A stretch of DNA of 15,000 bases from Halisarca cf. caerulea (Eukaryota > Porifera > Demospongiae > Chondrillida > Halisarcidae), in the NCBI GenBank assembly GCA_963170055.1, contig CAUJGJ010000242.1, forward strand, positions 4,713,359 through 4,728,358, given 5' to 3'. A program made the position numbers and the translations under genes. Within the stretch, counting starts at the first letter, position 1, and each line of letters starts with the position of its first letter. Of the stretch, positions 14,971 through 15,000 are shown piece after piece. The notes under the pieces were generated by a model. The model ran no database searches and was not told the DNA's origin. It was given only the letters and a program-made list of their open reading frames with translations.

Positions 14971-15000
14971 GTGTGTGTTGTTTCTCAGCTTGTACTGATA

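Larger units (their letters stand above)
13027..15000 (+). repeat. Direct segmental duplication, copy B
   Basis: Repeats 846-3605 in the same orientation up to the last base of the window. The left breakpoint carries a local duplication: TCCATTGGTC at 13014-13023 and again at 13029-13038. Main differences from copy A: intron 1 minisatellite reduced to about 2.5 units, a differently composed intron 2 pyrimidine tract, an extra hairpin arm near 13953, and scattered substitutions. Confidence 0.93.

Overview
The window is eukaryotic, almost certainly from an invertebrate metazoan. Two spliced genes are recognisable by protein similarity: a WDTC1 (DCAF9, 'adipose') orthologue and a homologue of the C7orf25/UPF0415 family. 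Introns are short (about 80 bases to 1.8 kb), genes are close together, and nearly every intron contains microsatellites, minisatellites or small inverted-repeat (MITE-like) elements. This would suit a compact marine invertebrate genome such as a sponge, but that is a guess and the phylum cannot be fixed from this sequence.

Layout, left to right. Bases 1-534 carry a minus-strand open frame of at least 178 codons that runs off the left edge; I do not recognise the product. Bases 535-1094 are intergenic and hold the presumed WDTC1 promoter. WDTC1 copy A occupies 1095-8287 (+) in 8 coding exons totalling 666 codons and appears intact. Bases 8288-10029 are non-coding: 3' UTR, two inverted-repeat elements, a perfect 34-bp palindrome and a ~39-bp minisatellite. 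The UPF0415 homologue lies at 10030-12082 (-) in 6 coding exons (197 codons), convergent with WDTC1. Bases 12122-13026 hold its likely 5' region and an unassigned small ORF.

At 13027 the sequence from 846 onward begins again in the same orientation. It repeats the WDTC1 promoter, exon 1, intron 1 (same MITE), exon 2, intron 2 and exon 3, and is still matching at the window end. The three shared exons (191 bp) differ by one base (R30Q). The intronic repeats differ greatly: a 25-bp minisatellite has about 31 units in copy A and about 2.5 in copy B. Copy B is therefore the 5' part of a second tandem WDTC1 gene, a 5'-only duplicate, or an assembly/haplotype effect. The different upstream flanks favour a real duplication.

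The most unusual structural pattern is that GT microsatellites begin at 5' splice sites in both recognised genes (exons 3, 4 and 5 of WDTC1; coding exons 2 and 5 of the UPF0415 homologue). In addition, a 400-500 nt pyrimidine tract runs directly into the exon 3 acceptor of both WDTC1 copies. I found no RNA genes, CRISPR arrays or prokaryote-like systems.
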